Source of the DNA: Bacteroidales bacterium
GTDB lineage: Bacteria; Bacteroidota; Bacteroidia; Bacteroidales; F082
Length of the DNA stretch: 64,000 nucleotides
Assembly: GCA_023229135.1 (NCBI GenBank)
Contig: JALNZT010000020.1
Location: forward strand, 1-64,000
Direction: 5' to 3'
Below are positions 8,642 to 17,078 of the stretch, piece by piece. The notes beneath the pieces are model-generated. The model saw only the letters and a list, made by a program, of their open reading frames with translations, did not search any database and was not told the origin of the DNA. A program made the position numbers and the translations under genes. Positions within the stretch are counted from its first letter, which is position 1. Each line of letters opens with the position of its first letter.

Positions 8642-9376
8642 TCAGTCAGTGTAAAATTTATCTTCCTTCCAATTGGCAGGGTTGTCAATTATATAATTCG
8701 AGATGCGCTGATATTCCGCATCATCCCGAATGATATGATCATAAAAACGTGTCTGCCATCCATTAGGAAATCCCAATCGGTTGGCATGTTTTGTTACGGC
8801 TGATTTGTAGGAACCAATTATTGATGAAACCGTGTTTTTGCCGATATTTTGAAATCGTTTTTGTCCAATGGTTTGCGGTTGGATGGATGGTTGTTGTTGT
8901 TGTTGTTGTCGTTGTTGTCGTTGTTGTTGTTGTTGTTGTTGTCGTAGAGACAGGGCATGCCCTGTCTCTACATCGTCACCAATACCATCGTCACCAATAC
9001 CATCGTGACCACCACCACCACCACCAATACCACCATCATCAACCCCATTTTCGTTCCCACCATCCGGTTTATCCAAAATCAATATACCATGAATATGATT
9101 GGGCATGACCACGAAATCGCCCAATTCCACAAATTTGTGATGTTGGCGCATGGTATTCCATAAAATATCGGCAATTACACCTGTTTCTGATAAATTCATT
9201 TTCTTATCTGCGATTTCTCCGAAAAAATGTTCCCGGTTTTGTGTGCAGATTGTAATATAATAGGCAGCATTCCACCCGTAATTCCACCATTGGGCGCGGG
9301 CTGAAGCAATGCGATATTTATTCTGAAAGCGCGTCATATCATGTTGTTTTTGTTCGTGTTGAATGGTAATTCTCAA
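8642..9376 (-). CDS. RAYT / IS200-like Y1 transposase with low-complexity insertion
   Basis: REP-associated tyrosine transposase (Y1_Tnp, HUH endonuclease fold), expected to nick single-stranded DNA at palindromic repeats. The HUH motif is HIH (His94, His96) in MPNHIHGILIL; Tyr190 in IIGSYKS is a candidate nucleophile. Typical relatives have 150-190 residues; this one has 244 because residues about 104-165 are a Gly/Asp-rich and poly-Gln tract encoded by microsatellite DNA with a perfect 28-bp palindrome inside. An alternative start is the ATG at 9337 (MTRFQNKYR). No inverted terminal repeats or partner genes are seen, so it is a single-copy domesticated-type gene here. Confidence 0.85.
   Translation of the reverse strand: MRITIQHEQKQHDMTRFQNKYRIASARAQWWNYGWNAAYYITICTQNREHFFGEIADKKMNLSETGVIADILWNTMRQHHKFVELGDFVVMPNHIHGILILDKPDGGNENGVDDGGIGGGGGGHDGIGDDGIGDDVETGHALSLRQQQQQQQRQQRQQQQQQPSIQPQTIGQKRFQNIGKNTVSSIIGSYKSAVTKHANRLGFPNGWQTRFYDHIIRDDAEYQRISNYIIDNPANWKEDKFYTD
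8891..9045. repeat. Microsatellite tract inside the RAYT gene
   Basis: Positions 8891-8943 are TTG triplets with occasional TCG (poly-Gln on the minus strand). Positions 8972-9045 are CACCAATACCATCGT-type repeats and CCA triplets (Gly/Asp-rich on the minus strand). Such tracts are prone to slippage and probably vary in length between strains. Confidence 0.85.
8944..8971. repeat. Perfect 28-bp palindrome (REP-like) inside the RAYT gene
   Basis: Two 14-base arms, GTAGAGACAGGGCA and TGCCCTGTCTCTAC, abut without a loop. Because it is a perfect palindrome the same peptide (ETGHALSL) is readable on both strands. GTAGAGAC-type palindromes are familiar dispersed repeats in Bacteroidetes and Cyanobacteria (recalled, not searched). 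I see no second copy in this window. Confidence 0.85.
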
Positions 9377-9518
9377 TCTAAATCTATCACAATAACCTCA
9401 TCATTATCTTAGGAATAAAATTAGAAATAATTCCCCCTAAATCTATCCCAGCTTTTCAAATGCTATTTATCCAAAATACAAGTGCCCTGAGCTTCTTTCA
9501 ATACGCTTTATAATACTG

Positions 9519-10130
9519 CTATTTCACGTTAAACTCCAGCAGTTTTTCATCGGCCAGAAAAAGCTCAAAGTGATCTTCCATTTTGGCTGGACCAACGCCT
9601 TCCGGCGTTCCTGTAAAAATCATATCGCCGCTGCGTAAAGTCACAAATTGTGAAACGTATGCAATGATTTGATCGAAACTGAAAATCATATTGCTGCTGT
9701 TGCCCTGCTGGCGGATTTCATCATTGATTTTAAGGCTGAAAGGAATGTTTTTTTTATCAGTGAATTGGCTGATAGCTTTGAACGAACCCACCGGCGCCGA
9801 AAAATCAAAGGCTTTCGCGATTTCCCAGGGCAGGCCTTTTTCCTTGCAGCGCGCTTGCAAGTCGCGCGCGGTAAAGTCGATGCCCACGCTGATTTCGTCG
9901 TAATATTTGTGGGCAAACTTTTCGGCGATATGACGGCCGTTTTTGTTGATTTTTATCACCAGCTCCACTTCATAATGAAGGTCTTTCGTGAAATCGGGAT
10001 AAAAAAACGGATTGTGCGGGGGCAGCAAAGCGGTATCGGGTTTCAAAAAAAACACGGGTTGCGTTGGCACCGGATTGTTCAGCTCATTGGCATGGGCCAC
10101 GTAATTTCGTCCAATACAGATAATTTTCAT
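9519..10130 (-). CDS. Fumarylacetoacetate hydrolase family protein
   Basis: 203 residues with the FAH C-terminal domain fold markers: an early KIICIGRNYVAHANEL, metal-ligand region LHYEVELVIKI (acidic residues), GIDFTARDLQ, and the end motif GDMIFTGTPEGVGP. Members act as acylpyruvate hydrolases, oxaloacetate tautomerases or decarboxylases on 2-oxo acids. This single-domain length is that of YcgM-like acylpyruvase/oxaloacetate tautomerase proteins; the substrate cannot be decided from context. Confidence 0.88.
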   Translation of the reverse strand: MKIICIGRNYVAHANELNNPVPTQPVFFLKPDTALLPPHNPFFYPDFTKDLHYEVELVIKINKNGRHIAEKFAHKYYDEISVGIDFTARDLQARCKEKGLPWEIAKAFDFSAPVGSFKAISQFTDKKNIPFSLKINDEIRQQGNSSNMIFSFDQIIAYVSQFVTLRSGDMIFTGTPEGVGPAKMEDHFELFLADEKLLEFNVK

Positions 10131-10199
10131 CCTTTTAAGTTTTGGTAACTAATTAGCATCAAACCTGTGTCATCTGCGGGAAATAATTCTTGATTTGGT

Positions 10200-11018
10200 T
10201 TACATTTTCACGTTTTTGCCCGAAAGGCGTAGCTTGATCGCGGTGATGAGTTTTTTGGTGTAAAGCGGAAACGAACCCCGCATCATCCAGTCGTAATACG
10301 AAGGCTCATCCGTAAAAACATCCTCCACCAAGCGGCCTTTGTGCTTGCCAAAATTAAACATTTCCCGATTTTCATCATCAAAAATAATCTGTCCGGCCAA
10401 ATCAGCATTGCGGTGGTGGTGCGAAAAGCGGTGGAGCGCTTCTACATCATTCAGCACGGGTTTGCTTTTGTTACCCAGATTATCTTCGTATTCCTTGTCT
10501 TTGTACTTGTAGAGCATCGCCTTTAGCACATCGTAGGTGGCCACGGTGTCGGCCTCTGCCGAATGGGCATCTTCCAATTCGCGCTCACAAAAAAAACGGA
10601 CAGCACCTTTTAGCGTGCGGGGCTCCATCTTCATAAAAATGTTCTGTACATCAACCAAATGGCGGTTTTTTAAATCGAAATCGACTTCATTGCGCAAAAA
10701 TTCTTCCATCAGCATAGGGATGTCGAACTTAAGGGCGTTGTAGCCAGATAAATCGCAGTTTTGCAGAAAGCGTGCAATGTCTTTGGCAACGGCCTTAAAT
10801 GGAGGAGCGCTGGCCACATCGGCTTCGGTGATGCCGTGAAACTGAAATGACTCGGCAGGAATAGGAATGCCCGGATTTACACGCCAGTTTTTGATCTCTT
10901 CTTTGCCATCAGGATGTACTTTCAAAATGCTGATGTCGATAATACGATCTGTGGGAATGTTTAAGCCGGTTGTTTCCAGATCGAAAATAGCAAGTGGGCG
11001 TTTCAGTTCAAGTTTCAT
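10200..11018 (-). CDS. DnaQ-like DEDDh 3'-5' exonuclease
   Basis: Exonuclease of the DNA polymerase III epsilon type. DEDDh residues are visible: Asp and Glu in FDLETTGL, Asp in GYNALKFDIPML, and His/Asp in DAHSAEADTVATYDVL. The C-terminal part contains FNFGKHKGRLVEDV ... YYDWM, the small motif often appended to exonuclease proteins in Bacteroidetes. I chose the ATG at 11018 (MKLELKRPLAIFDLETTG) because the longer frame to 11087 adds residues without family support and overlaps a terminator. Likely role: DNA repair or replication proofreading. Confidence 0.88.
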   Translation of the reverse strand: MKLELKRPLAIFDLETTGLNIPTDRIIDISILKVHPDGKEEIKNWRVNPGIPIPAESFQFHGITEADVASAPPFKAVAKDIARFLQNCDLSGYNALKFDIPMLMEEFLRNEVDFDLKNRHLVDVQNIFMKMEPRTLKGAVRFFCERELEDAHSAEADTVATYDVLKAMLYKYKDKEYEDNLGNKSKPVLNDVEALHRFSHHHRNADLAGQIIFDDENREMFNFGKHKGRLVEDVFTDEPSYYDWMMRGSFPLYTKKLITAIKLRLSGKNVKM

Positions 11019-11062
11019 CGGATAGAGTTTTTGAGTTTTAATGCGTGGCTTTAAAAAAATAA

Positions 11063-11091
11063 AGGGTTGGAAAAAAATATTTCCCAACCCT
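11063..11091 (-). terminator. Terminator after the E2 gene
   Basis: Arms AGGGTTGG (11063-11070) and CCAACCCT (11084-11091) form a hairpin. Read on the minus strand it is followed by a T-rich run, so it terminates the E2 transcript ahead of the exonuclease gene. Confidence 0.7.
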
Positions 11092-11113
11092 CAATATAAT
11101 GGGTTTTTACTGG

Positions 11114-12454
11114 TTAAACTTCGCGTTTAGGGTCGAAGTTTTCCAGCAGTTCTTTCATTCTTCTCAGGAACATGCCGGCCAATGCGCCGTCAACGATACG
11201 GTGGTCATAAGCCAGCGACAAAATCATTATTTGTCTGATGGCAATCACGTCACCCATCTCGGTTTCGAGCACTGCGGGCTGCTTGCGGATAGCACCAACG
11301 GCCAAAATAGCTACCTGCGGCTGGTTGATGATCGGTGTGCCGGTGAGGCTGTCGAACGAGCCGAAATTGGTGATGGTAAAAGTGCCTCCTTGAATTTCAT
11401 CAGGATTTAATTTGTTGTTCCGCGCTCTGTCAGCCAAGTCGTTAACGTCTTTGGTAATGCCGAGCAGATTTTTCTCGTCCGTATTTTTAATCACCGGGAC
11501 GATCAGGTTACCGTTTGGAAGTGCGGTAGCCATACCGATATTGATATTTTTGCGCAGCACCATATTATAGCCATCCACTGAAGCGTTCACCTGTGGATAT
11601 TCTTTGAGCGCTTTTGCAGCTACTTCAAAGAAGATAGGCGTGTAGGTAATCTTCTGGCCTTCACGTTTCTGGAAGCTGTCTTTTACTTTGTTACGCCAGT
11701 TCACGACATTGGTTACGTCCACATCAATAAAGGAAGTGACGTGTGGCGACACCTGTTTCGACATCACCATATGGTCAGCGATAAGGCGACGCATGCGGTC
11801 CATTTCTATAATTTGATCACCGGCTCCGGCACTCACTTTGGGTGCATCTGCTTTTGGAGCTGTTTTTGCGACGGGTGTATCAGCATCTTTCGGTGTGGTG
11901 GCTTTTTGGGTTTTGGGTGCTGCACCTCTGTTTTCGAGGAAGCTCAACACGTCAGTTTTTGTTACGCGTCCATCTTTTCCGCTTCCGGAAATGGCTTCGA
12001 GCTCGTCAAGGCTAATGTTTTCTGTTTTAGCTATTTGCTTTACCAATGGCGAGTAAAACCTGTCGGAGTCGGCATAGCTGGCGTCAGTGGATTCAACGGG
12101 TTTTTTGTCGTCAGCAGCTTTTTCTTCTGCCTTATCCGCTGTTTTGGTTTCTGCTTTATCCGCTGATTCCGGTTCTTTTGCCGGTGCTTCGGCTTCCGTC
12201 TCACCATCATCGCCGTCCATTTCTACAATAGCGATAACTTTTCCCACGGCAACCACATCACCTTCGGAATAAAAAAGTTCAATTATTTTACCCTCAACAG
12301 GCGATGGAATTTCCGAATCTACTTTGTCGGTAGCTATTTCAACGATAGAATCGTCTTCCTCAACGTTGTCGCCGACAGCTTTATGCCAGCGCGTAATTGT
12401 TGCTTCTATAACACTTTCGCCCAACTTGGGCATCACAATTTCAAATTTAGCCAT
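11114..12454 (-). CDS. 2-oxoacid dehydrogenase E2 component (dihydrolipoyl acyltransferase)
   Basis: Core subunit of a pyruvate, branched-chain or 2-oxoglutarate dehydrogenase complex. Domains in order: lipoyl domain (about 1-78, lipoyl-lysine Lys44 in ATDKVDSE), an acidic Ala/Glu/Lys-rich linker (80-128), a peripheral subunit-binding domain (about 133-172), a second linker, then the acyltransferase domain (about 212-446) with catalytic His418 and Asp422 in DHRIVDG. Only one lipoyl domain is present. E1 and E3 genes are not adjacent, so the specific complex cannot be named; in Bacteroidetes such unlinked E2 genes are often of the branched-chain type. Confidence 0.92.
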   Translation of the reverse strand: MAKFEIVMPKLGESVIEATITRWHKAVGDNVEEDDSIVEIATDKVDSEIPSPVEGKIIELFYSEGDVVAVGKVIAIVEMDGDDGETEAEAPAKEPESADKAETKTADKAEEKAADDKKPVESTDASYADSDRFYSPLVKQIAKTENISLDELEAISGSGKDGRVTKTDVLSFLENRGAAPKTQKATTPKDADTPVAKTAPKADAPKVSAGAGDQIIEMDRMRRLIADHMVMSKQVSPHVTSFIDVDVTNVVNWRNKVKDSFQKREGQKITYTPIFFEVAAKALKEYPQVNASVDGYNMVLRKNINIGMATALPNGNLIVPVIKNTDEKNLLGITKDVNDLADRARNNKLNPDEIQGGTFTITNFGSFDSLTGTPIINQPQVAILAVGAIRKQPAVLETEMGDVIAIRQIMILSLAYDHRIVDGALAGMFLRRMKELLENFDPKREV

Positions 12455-12528
12455 GCTATTATTTTTATGAAAATCTTTTGATCAAAACTATTTAAGGCTT
12501 TTCGACTGTTTTTGTTCAAATTTGACTG

Positions 12529-12536
12529 CAAAATTA
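12529..12536 (-). promoter_or_regulatory. Candidate -7 box for the E2 gene
   Basis: CAAAATTA on the plus strand reads as TAATTTTG on the minus strand, an exact TAnnTTTG match about 75 bases before the E2 start. Confidence 0.4.
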
Positions 12537-12790
12537 GGATAAATTTTCAAATTAGGATTAATTCTAACTGGTTTAAGTGCTATTGGTTGGACTAAAATGC
12601 GTTGTGAATTGATTTTTTCCTTCAATAACTAAGCATTTACAAAAGTTAGGCTGCCTGAAGTCGAAATGATTTAAAATTTCAGCTTTTTCTGCAAACGTTT
12701 GAAACCTGATAACCTTTGCCATAGCTAAGAAAAATTTAGCCGAAAATACAATGTAAAAAAGTTTCTCGCTATTGCGTGCTGAGAAATTAC

Positions 12791-12798
12791 TATTTTTG
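12791..12798 (+). promoter_or_regulatory. Candidate -7 box TATTTTTG
   Basis: TAnnTTTG match 38 bases before the DUF3276 start. A TTG at 12772-12774 lies 16 bases upstream, closer than the usual 19-21. Confidence 0.4.
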
Positions 12799-12835
12799 CT
12801 TTTGAAACGTTACACGAAATAAAACAGTAAGCGAA

Positions 12836-13189
12836 ATGGAAGATCAAGACAGGCCAATGCGGCATGAGGAATTGTTTTCGAGGGCGATACGTGCTGGTAA
12901 ACGGACTTACTTTTTTGATGTCAAGGAAACCCGCAACGCGGAGCGTTACCTTACCATTACAGAGAGCAAACGGCGATTTATCAACGATCAGGGCAAGTTT
13001 ATTTATGAAAAACACAAACTTTTTCTTTATAAAGAGGATTTTGAAAAATTTATGACAGGCTTAACAGACTCCATTAGCTTTATTGAAACAGGCATTACCC
13101 CTGAGGAAAATAAAGAGGCTTCAATCGATGACGCTTCAAGCGTTGATGTTTCTTTTGAAGACCTTGACAAGCTGGATGAGGAGTTGTAG
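12836..13189 (+). CDS. DUF3276 / PUR-alpha-like nucleic acid-binding protein
   Basis: 117 residues. The segment FSRAIRAGKRTYFFDVKETRN ... YLTITESKRRF ... KLFLYKEDFEKF matches the bacterial PUR-alpha-like family (DUF3276) common in Bacteroidetes, a small beta-sheet fold that binds single-stranded nucleic acid. The last 30 residues are strongly acidic. It has its own promoter box and terminator, so it is probably monocistronic. Confidence 0.85.
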   Translation: MEDQDRPMRHEELFSRAIRAGKRTYFFDVKETRNAERYLTITESKRRFINDQGKFIYEKHKLFLYKEDFEKFMTGLTDSISFIETGITPEENKEASIDDASSVDVSFEDLDKLDEEL

Positions 13190-13211
13190 CTACAAATTAT
13201 CAAACGCTCCA

Positions 13212-13234
13212 AAGCTGCTAATAAGCAGCTTTTT
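13212..13234 (+). terminator. Rho-independent terminator
   Basis: Perfect 8-bp stem AAGCTGCT (13212-13219) / AGCAGCTT (13224-13231), loop AATA, followed by T residues; 22 bases after the DUF3276 stop. Confidence 0.85.
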
Positions 13235-13314
13235 GTGTTTTCTGACACCCGACAACAACACCGCTTGTTGATAATTTAATGGAGTCAAAAACGGAAGTGC
13301 CTCTTATAATAGTG

Positions 13315-13322
13315 TATTTTTG
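13315..13322 (+). promoter_or_regulatory. Candidate -7 box for parAB
   Basis: TATTTTTG matches TAnnTTTG, 45 bases before the parA start. Confidence 0.4.
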
Positions 13323-13366
13323 TATGTTTGAGATTTCAAACGTTTAACCGGATTAACTAATTATTT

Positions 13367-14170
13367 ATGGGTAAAACCATCGCCATTGCGAATCAAAAGG
13401 GCGGAGTAGGGAAAACTACTTCGGCCATTAACATTGCCGGAAGTCTGGCAGTTTTGGAATATAAAACGCTTCTTATTGATGCTGACCCGCAGGCCAATGC
13501 CACCTCTGGTGTAGGCTACGATCCCAAAGAAATCAGTAAAAGTATTTATGAATGTATCATTGATGGCATCGACCCCAAAACGGTGATTATCGAAACGGAT
13601 ACGCCATACTTACATCTGTTACCCGCTCATATTGATCTGGTTGGCGCAGAAATCGAGATGATAAATCTGCCAAACCGTGAACACAAAATGAGCAAGGTAA
13701 TTGAGGAAGTGAAGGATCAGTACGATTTTATCATCATAGATTGCTCGCCATCGCTGGGGTTAATCACTATCAATGCCCTGGCCGCAGCCGATTCGGTGAT
13801 CATTCCGGTGCAGTGTGAGTATTTTGCCCTCGAAGGATTGGGTAAGCTGCTCAACACCATTAAAATAGTTCAAACACGGCTCAACGAAAAATTGGATATC
13901 GAAGGTATTTTGTTGACCATGTTCGACAGCCGCCTGCGCTTGTCCAAACAGGTTGTTGACGAAGTGAAAGCTCATTTTCAAAGCATGGTTTTTGAAACAA
14001 TTATTAATCGAAATACACGTTTAAGTGAGGCGCCGAGTTTTGGCCAAACCATTATTATGCATGACGCCACAAGCACCGGAGCCATTAATTACCTGAATCT
14101 GGCACGCGAAATTTTGAGTAAAAACGAGATGACCGCCAGTGCCAACGATTCAAAGCCCGAAACACCTTAG
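13367..14170 (+). CDS. parA: Chromosome partitioning ATPase ParA (Soj)
   Basis: 267-residue deviant Walker ATPase that binds non-specific DNA in its ATP form and drives segregation of ParB-parS complexes. The deviant Walker A KGGVGKTT lies at residues 11-18 with the preceding IANQ, the A' motif is LLIDADPQANAT, and Walker B is FIIIDCSPSLG. No N-terminal HTH domain is present, so it is the chromosomal Soj type. parB follows after 3 bases. No parS-like TGTTNCACGTGAAACA site was seen. Confidence 0.96.
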   Translation: MGKTIAIANQKGGVGKTTSAINIAGSLAVLEYKTLLIDADPQANATSGVGYDPKEISKSIYECIIDGIDPKTVIIETDTPYLHLLPAHIDLVGAEIEMINLPNREHKMSKVIEEVKDQYDFIIIDCSPSLGLITINALAAADSVIIPVQCEYFALEGLGKLLNTIKIVQTRLNEKLDIEGILLTMFDSRLRLSKQVVDEVKAHFQSMVFETIINRNTRLSEAPSFGQTIIMHDATSTGAINYLNLAREILSKNEMTASANDSKPETP

Positions 14171-14173
14171 AAG

Positions 14174-15079
14174 ATGACAAATAACACCGGAAAAAATAAA
14201 AAACGTGCCCTTGGCAGAGGCCTCGAAGCCATACTGAGAAGTCCTGATACAGATATTACCTCGGCTGATATTTCTGGTAATTATGTCGCCGGTGCTATCG
14301 CAGAGATTGATGTCTCGAAAATTGATGCCAATCCTTTTCAGCCGCGCTCAGATTTTGATGATTTGGCCTTACGCGAATTGGCTGCTTCTATCAAAACGCA
14401 GGGCGTGATACAGCCCGTTACGGTGCGCAAGCTGGGTTACGATAAATACCAACTCATCTCAGGAGAACGCAGATTGCGCGCAACTAAACTGGCTGGCATC
14501 GAAACGATTCCGGTGTTTATCAGGGTGGCCAACGACGAACAAATGCTCGAAATGGCACTCGTGGAAAATATTCATCGTGAAAACCTGAACGCCGTCGAAG
14601 TAGCTATTTCTTACCAGCGATTGATTGATGAATGCCAGCTTACTCAGGAAAAATTGAGCGAGCGCGTAGGTAAAAGTCGCACCACCATCACCAACTTCCT
14701 GCGCCTGCTAAAATTGCCACCAGAAGTGCAAATTGCGCTGCGCGACGGGCATATCACGATGGGGCATGCACGGGCACTGATTAACCTGGATGATGATAAC
14801 CAGCAACTGATTATCTTGCAGCAAATTATTGAAGATGAGTTGAATGTGCGTCAGGTTGAAGCATTGATGCGACAGCTGAATAATCCAACTCAAAAAATGG
14901 CAAAGCCAAGAGCAGCTAAAAATGTTTTACCTGAAAAGCTGCGACAGGATATCGTTCAACTAGAAGAAAAGTTGGAGACAAAAGTTAGCGTGAAACGCTC
15001 TGCAGCAGGGAAAGGTAGCGTTATAATAAATTTTGACAGCGATGAAGCCCTGAATCGCCTGTTAAGCTATTTTTCCTAG
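14174..15079 (+). CDS. parB: Chromosome partitioning protein ParB (Spo0J)
   Basis: 301-residue CTPase and parS-binding protein. It starts with the KKRALGRGLEAIL box that binds ParA, then the ParB N-terminal domain (about 45-135) with GERRLRATKLAG and ENIHRENLNAVE, an HTH domain (about 140-200, KLSERVGKSRTTITNFLRLL) and a C-terminal dimerisation domain. Complete and of normal length; forms an operon with parA. Confidence 0.96.
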   Translation: MTNNTGKNKKRALGRGLEAILRSPDTDITSADISGNYVAGAIAEIDVSKIDANPFQPRSDFDDLALRELAASIKTQGVIQPVTVRKLGYDKYQLISGERRLRATKLAGIETIPVFIRVANDEQMLEMALVENIHRENLNAVEVAISYQRLIDECQLTQEKLSERVGKSRTTITNFLRLLKLPPEVQIALRDGHITMGHARALINLDDDNQQLIILQQIIEDELNVRQVEALMRQLNNPTQKMAKPRAAKNVLPEKLRQDIVQLEEKLETKVSVKRSAAGKGSVIINFDSDEALNRLLSYFS

Positions 15080-15096
15080 CTCATCCATTTGTCGCC

Positions 15097-15666
15097 ATGA
15101 AGAGGCTTTTCTTACTAACTTTATGTATGCTTTTGCTCTTGCCCGGCCTTATGGCTCTGCAGGAACAGCCTGAAAAGAAAGAGCCGCCACATTCGGCGCA
15201 TAAAGCCTCGATATATTCACTTGTTTTGCCGGGATTAGGGCAGGCCTACAACAAAAAATACTGGAAAATTCCGGTTATTTACGCGGGTTTTGGCACGATG
15301 TTTTATTTTGCTTCCAGCCAGGGTAAGCTTTTTAGAGAGGCACGAACGGCTTATGATTATGTACTCAATGAATATGACTATCCAATTGATAACCAGTTTT
15401 TAGGTAAAAATTATACCACTGAAGATTTGCAGTCTATCAAAGATTTTCATCGCCGCAATATGGAACTCAGCTGGATTATTTCCGGGCTTTGGTATGTGCT
15501 TAATATTGTGGATGCTGCGGTTGATGCCCATCTTTTTGATTATGATATTAACGACGATTTAACCGTTGAAATTGAACCAATGGCTCAACCGATGCAACTT
15601 GTTCCCGAACAAAAAATGCTAAATCAGGGTCTGCAAACAGGCTTCACGGTGCGACTTAGGTTTTAG
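15097..15666 (+). CDS. DUF5683-type membrane-associated protein
   Basis: 189 residues with a signal peptide (about 1-20) and the segment SLVLPGLGQAYNKKYWKIPVIYAGFG that marks DUF5683 in Bacteroidetes. Two further hydrophobic stretches suggest membrane association. It starts 17 bases after parB and appears to sit in the same transcript, an arrangement often seen in the phylum. Function unknown. Confidence 0.8.
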   Translation: MKRLFLLTLCMLLLLPGLMALQEQPEKKEPPHSAHKASIYSLVLPGLGQAYNKKYWKIPVIYAGFGTMFYFASSQGKLFREARTAYDYVLNEYDYPIDNQFLGKNYTTEDLQSIKDFHRRNMELSWIISGLWYVLNIVDAAVDAHLFDYDINDDLTVEIEPMAQPMQLVPEQKMLNQGLQTGFTVRLRF

Positions 15667-15770
15667 TATTTTTGGAGGATGTGTACCTGAAGATTGAATT
15701 TGGAGCAAGAAAAACCGTTTTGGTAGAGCAGAAACTTTTAAAAATAAATAGCAATAAAACCAATTAAGCT

Positions 15771-16490
15771 ATGAAAAAATTAAAAATTGCACTGATCGGC
15801 TACGGTCGAATGGGTAAAGAAGTTGAAGCTGTGGCGCTTTCGCATGGACATGAAATTGTTGTCAGGCTCGACAGTGAACGCGATTGGCTCGATAATTTGG
15901 ATGAGCTGCTTAAAGCTGATGTTGCCATTGAGTTTTCAATTCCCGATAAGGCCGTCTCAAATATTCACAAATGTTTCAATGCCAAAATTCCTATCGTTGT
16001 AGGCACCACCGGCTGGTATCACCGCCTCAGCGAGGTAGAAAGTTGGTGCGAGGCACAAAATCAGGCTATTTTTTATGCGCCAAACTACAGCATTGGCATG
16101 AATATGATGTTTGCGCTGAGCAAGCAAATGACCGAAATGGCAGCCAAATATGACTACAAGCTCAAGCTGAAAGAAATACATCACATACATAAATTGGACA
16201 AACCCAGCGGTACAGCGATTGAATTGGCCAAAATTGTAAGAAATAACCATCCTGTTATCGAAGGTTTTAGCCTCGAAGAAAAAAACAATCCGAAAATTTT
16301 ACCCGTTGACGCCCTGCGCGAAGAGGAGGTAAATGGCATGCACGAACTCCGGCTGACTTCTGATGAAGACAGCCTAAGCCTGAAGCACGAAGCATACAGC
16401 CGCAAAGGCTTTGCAAAAGGTGCCGTGTTAGCAGCTGAATTCCTGCACAACAAAAAAGGTGTATTCACCATGGCAGACATTTTTAAATAG
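15771..16490 (+). CDS. dapB: 4-hydroxy-tetrahydrodipicolinate reductase DapB
   Basis: NAD(P)H-dependent step of the diaminopimelate/lysine pathway, needed for peptidoglycan. 239 residues. The nucleotide-binding loop GYGRMGKE lies near residue 10, the catalytic region is EIHHIHKLDKPSGTA (His and Lys), and VGTTGWY follows the Rossmann core. Slightly shorter than E. coli DapB (273), as usual in Bacteroidetes. Confidence 0.95.
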   Translation: MKKLKIALIGYGRMGKEVEAVALSHGHEIVVRLDSERDWLDNLDELLKADVAIEFSIPDKAVSNIHKCFNAKIPIVVGTTGWYHRLSEVESWCEAQNQAIFYAPNYSIGMNMMFALSKQMTEMAAKYDYKLKLKEIHHIHKLDKPSGTAIELAKIVRNNHPVIEGFSLEEKNNPKILPVDALREEEVNGMHELRLTSDEDSLSLKHEAYSRKGFAKGAVLAAEFLHNKKGVFTMADIFK

Positions 16491-16491
16491 T

Positions 16492-16536
16492 CTTTTCTTA
16501 TCAAAGCCTGAAAAAGAGGAGTTTTCTTTCAGACAC
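16492..16536. repeat. 45-bp dispersed repeat, copy 1
   Basis: Matches 33533-33577 at 42 of 45 positions. It begins two bases after the dapB stop and ends 13 bases before the next start, so it fills that intergenic gap. Neither copy is in a gene. Confidence 0.75.
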
Positions 16537-16548
16537 TAAATAAGTCTT

Positions 16549-17004
16549 ATGAAACACGTTTTTTTGACCCGATTTATGATCCTGCTGAGCCTAGCGCTCA
16601 CATTGGGCTGCAGCAACTCAAGGCATGCAGCCAAAACAGAACAAGCTGTCAAGGCTTGTTTGCCTGTTCAAATGGTGGAAAGCTACGAAGGAATTGATTC
16701 CGACTTTTTTGAGGTGCAAGAAGTTTTTGTTAACGACAACTGCCTCAACGTAATACTCACTTATGGCGGTGGCTGCGGCGATGTGGGTTATGAGGTTTTT
16801 TATGATAATATTGTCTTACAATCCTACCCGCCGCAGCTGTACTTGATGTTGAAATTTACCGATAACGATCCCTGTCGTGCCATCGAAATGGACACTGTTA
16901 GTATTGATTTGTCGCGATTTGAGTCTATGGCGCGTGCCGGAGGACTACAAATCGGCCTGGCAGGCACTCCCCAACAGATAACTTATGCGCTGCCATTGAG
17001 GTGA
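16549..17004 (+). CDS. Small lipoprotein, unknown function
   Basis: 151 residues with a lipoprotein signal peptide (hydrophobic 8-19, lipobox LTLGC), so membrane anchored. Several further cysteines (KACLPV, DNCLN, GGCGDVGYE, NDPCRAIE) may form disulfides. No recognised domain. It lies between dapB and lepB on the same strand. Confidence 0.7.
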   Translation: MKHVFLTRFMILLSLALTLGCSNSRHAAKTEQAVKACLPVQMVESYEGIDSDFFEVQEVFVNDNCLNVILTYGGGCGDVGYEVFYDNIVLQSYPPQLYLMLKFTDNDPCRAIEMDTVSIDLSRFESMARAGGLQIGLAGTPQQITYALPLR

Positions 17005-17078
17005 TTACGAATTATTAACAAAAATTGACGGCAAGTTTGCCTTCACTTTCCTAATTTAGCCGTTTAAAATACCTTAAC

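Larger units (their letters stand above)
12455..12835. other. Divergent promoter region
   Basis: Non-coding spacer between the divergent E2 and DUF3276 genes. It carries a -7 box for each direction (12529-12536 minus, 12791-12798 plus) and otherwise AT-rich sequence with no further feature recognised. Confidence 0.5.

Noticed and set aside
8791..9163. Plus-strand ORFs opposite the RAYT gene
   Set aside because: They consist of poly-Val, poly-His and poly-Thr translations of the microsatellite tract and are shadows of the transposase gene.
13190..13366. parS site near parAB
   Set aside because: No match close to TGTTNCACGTGAAACA was found here or inside parA/parB by eye.
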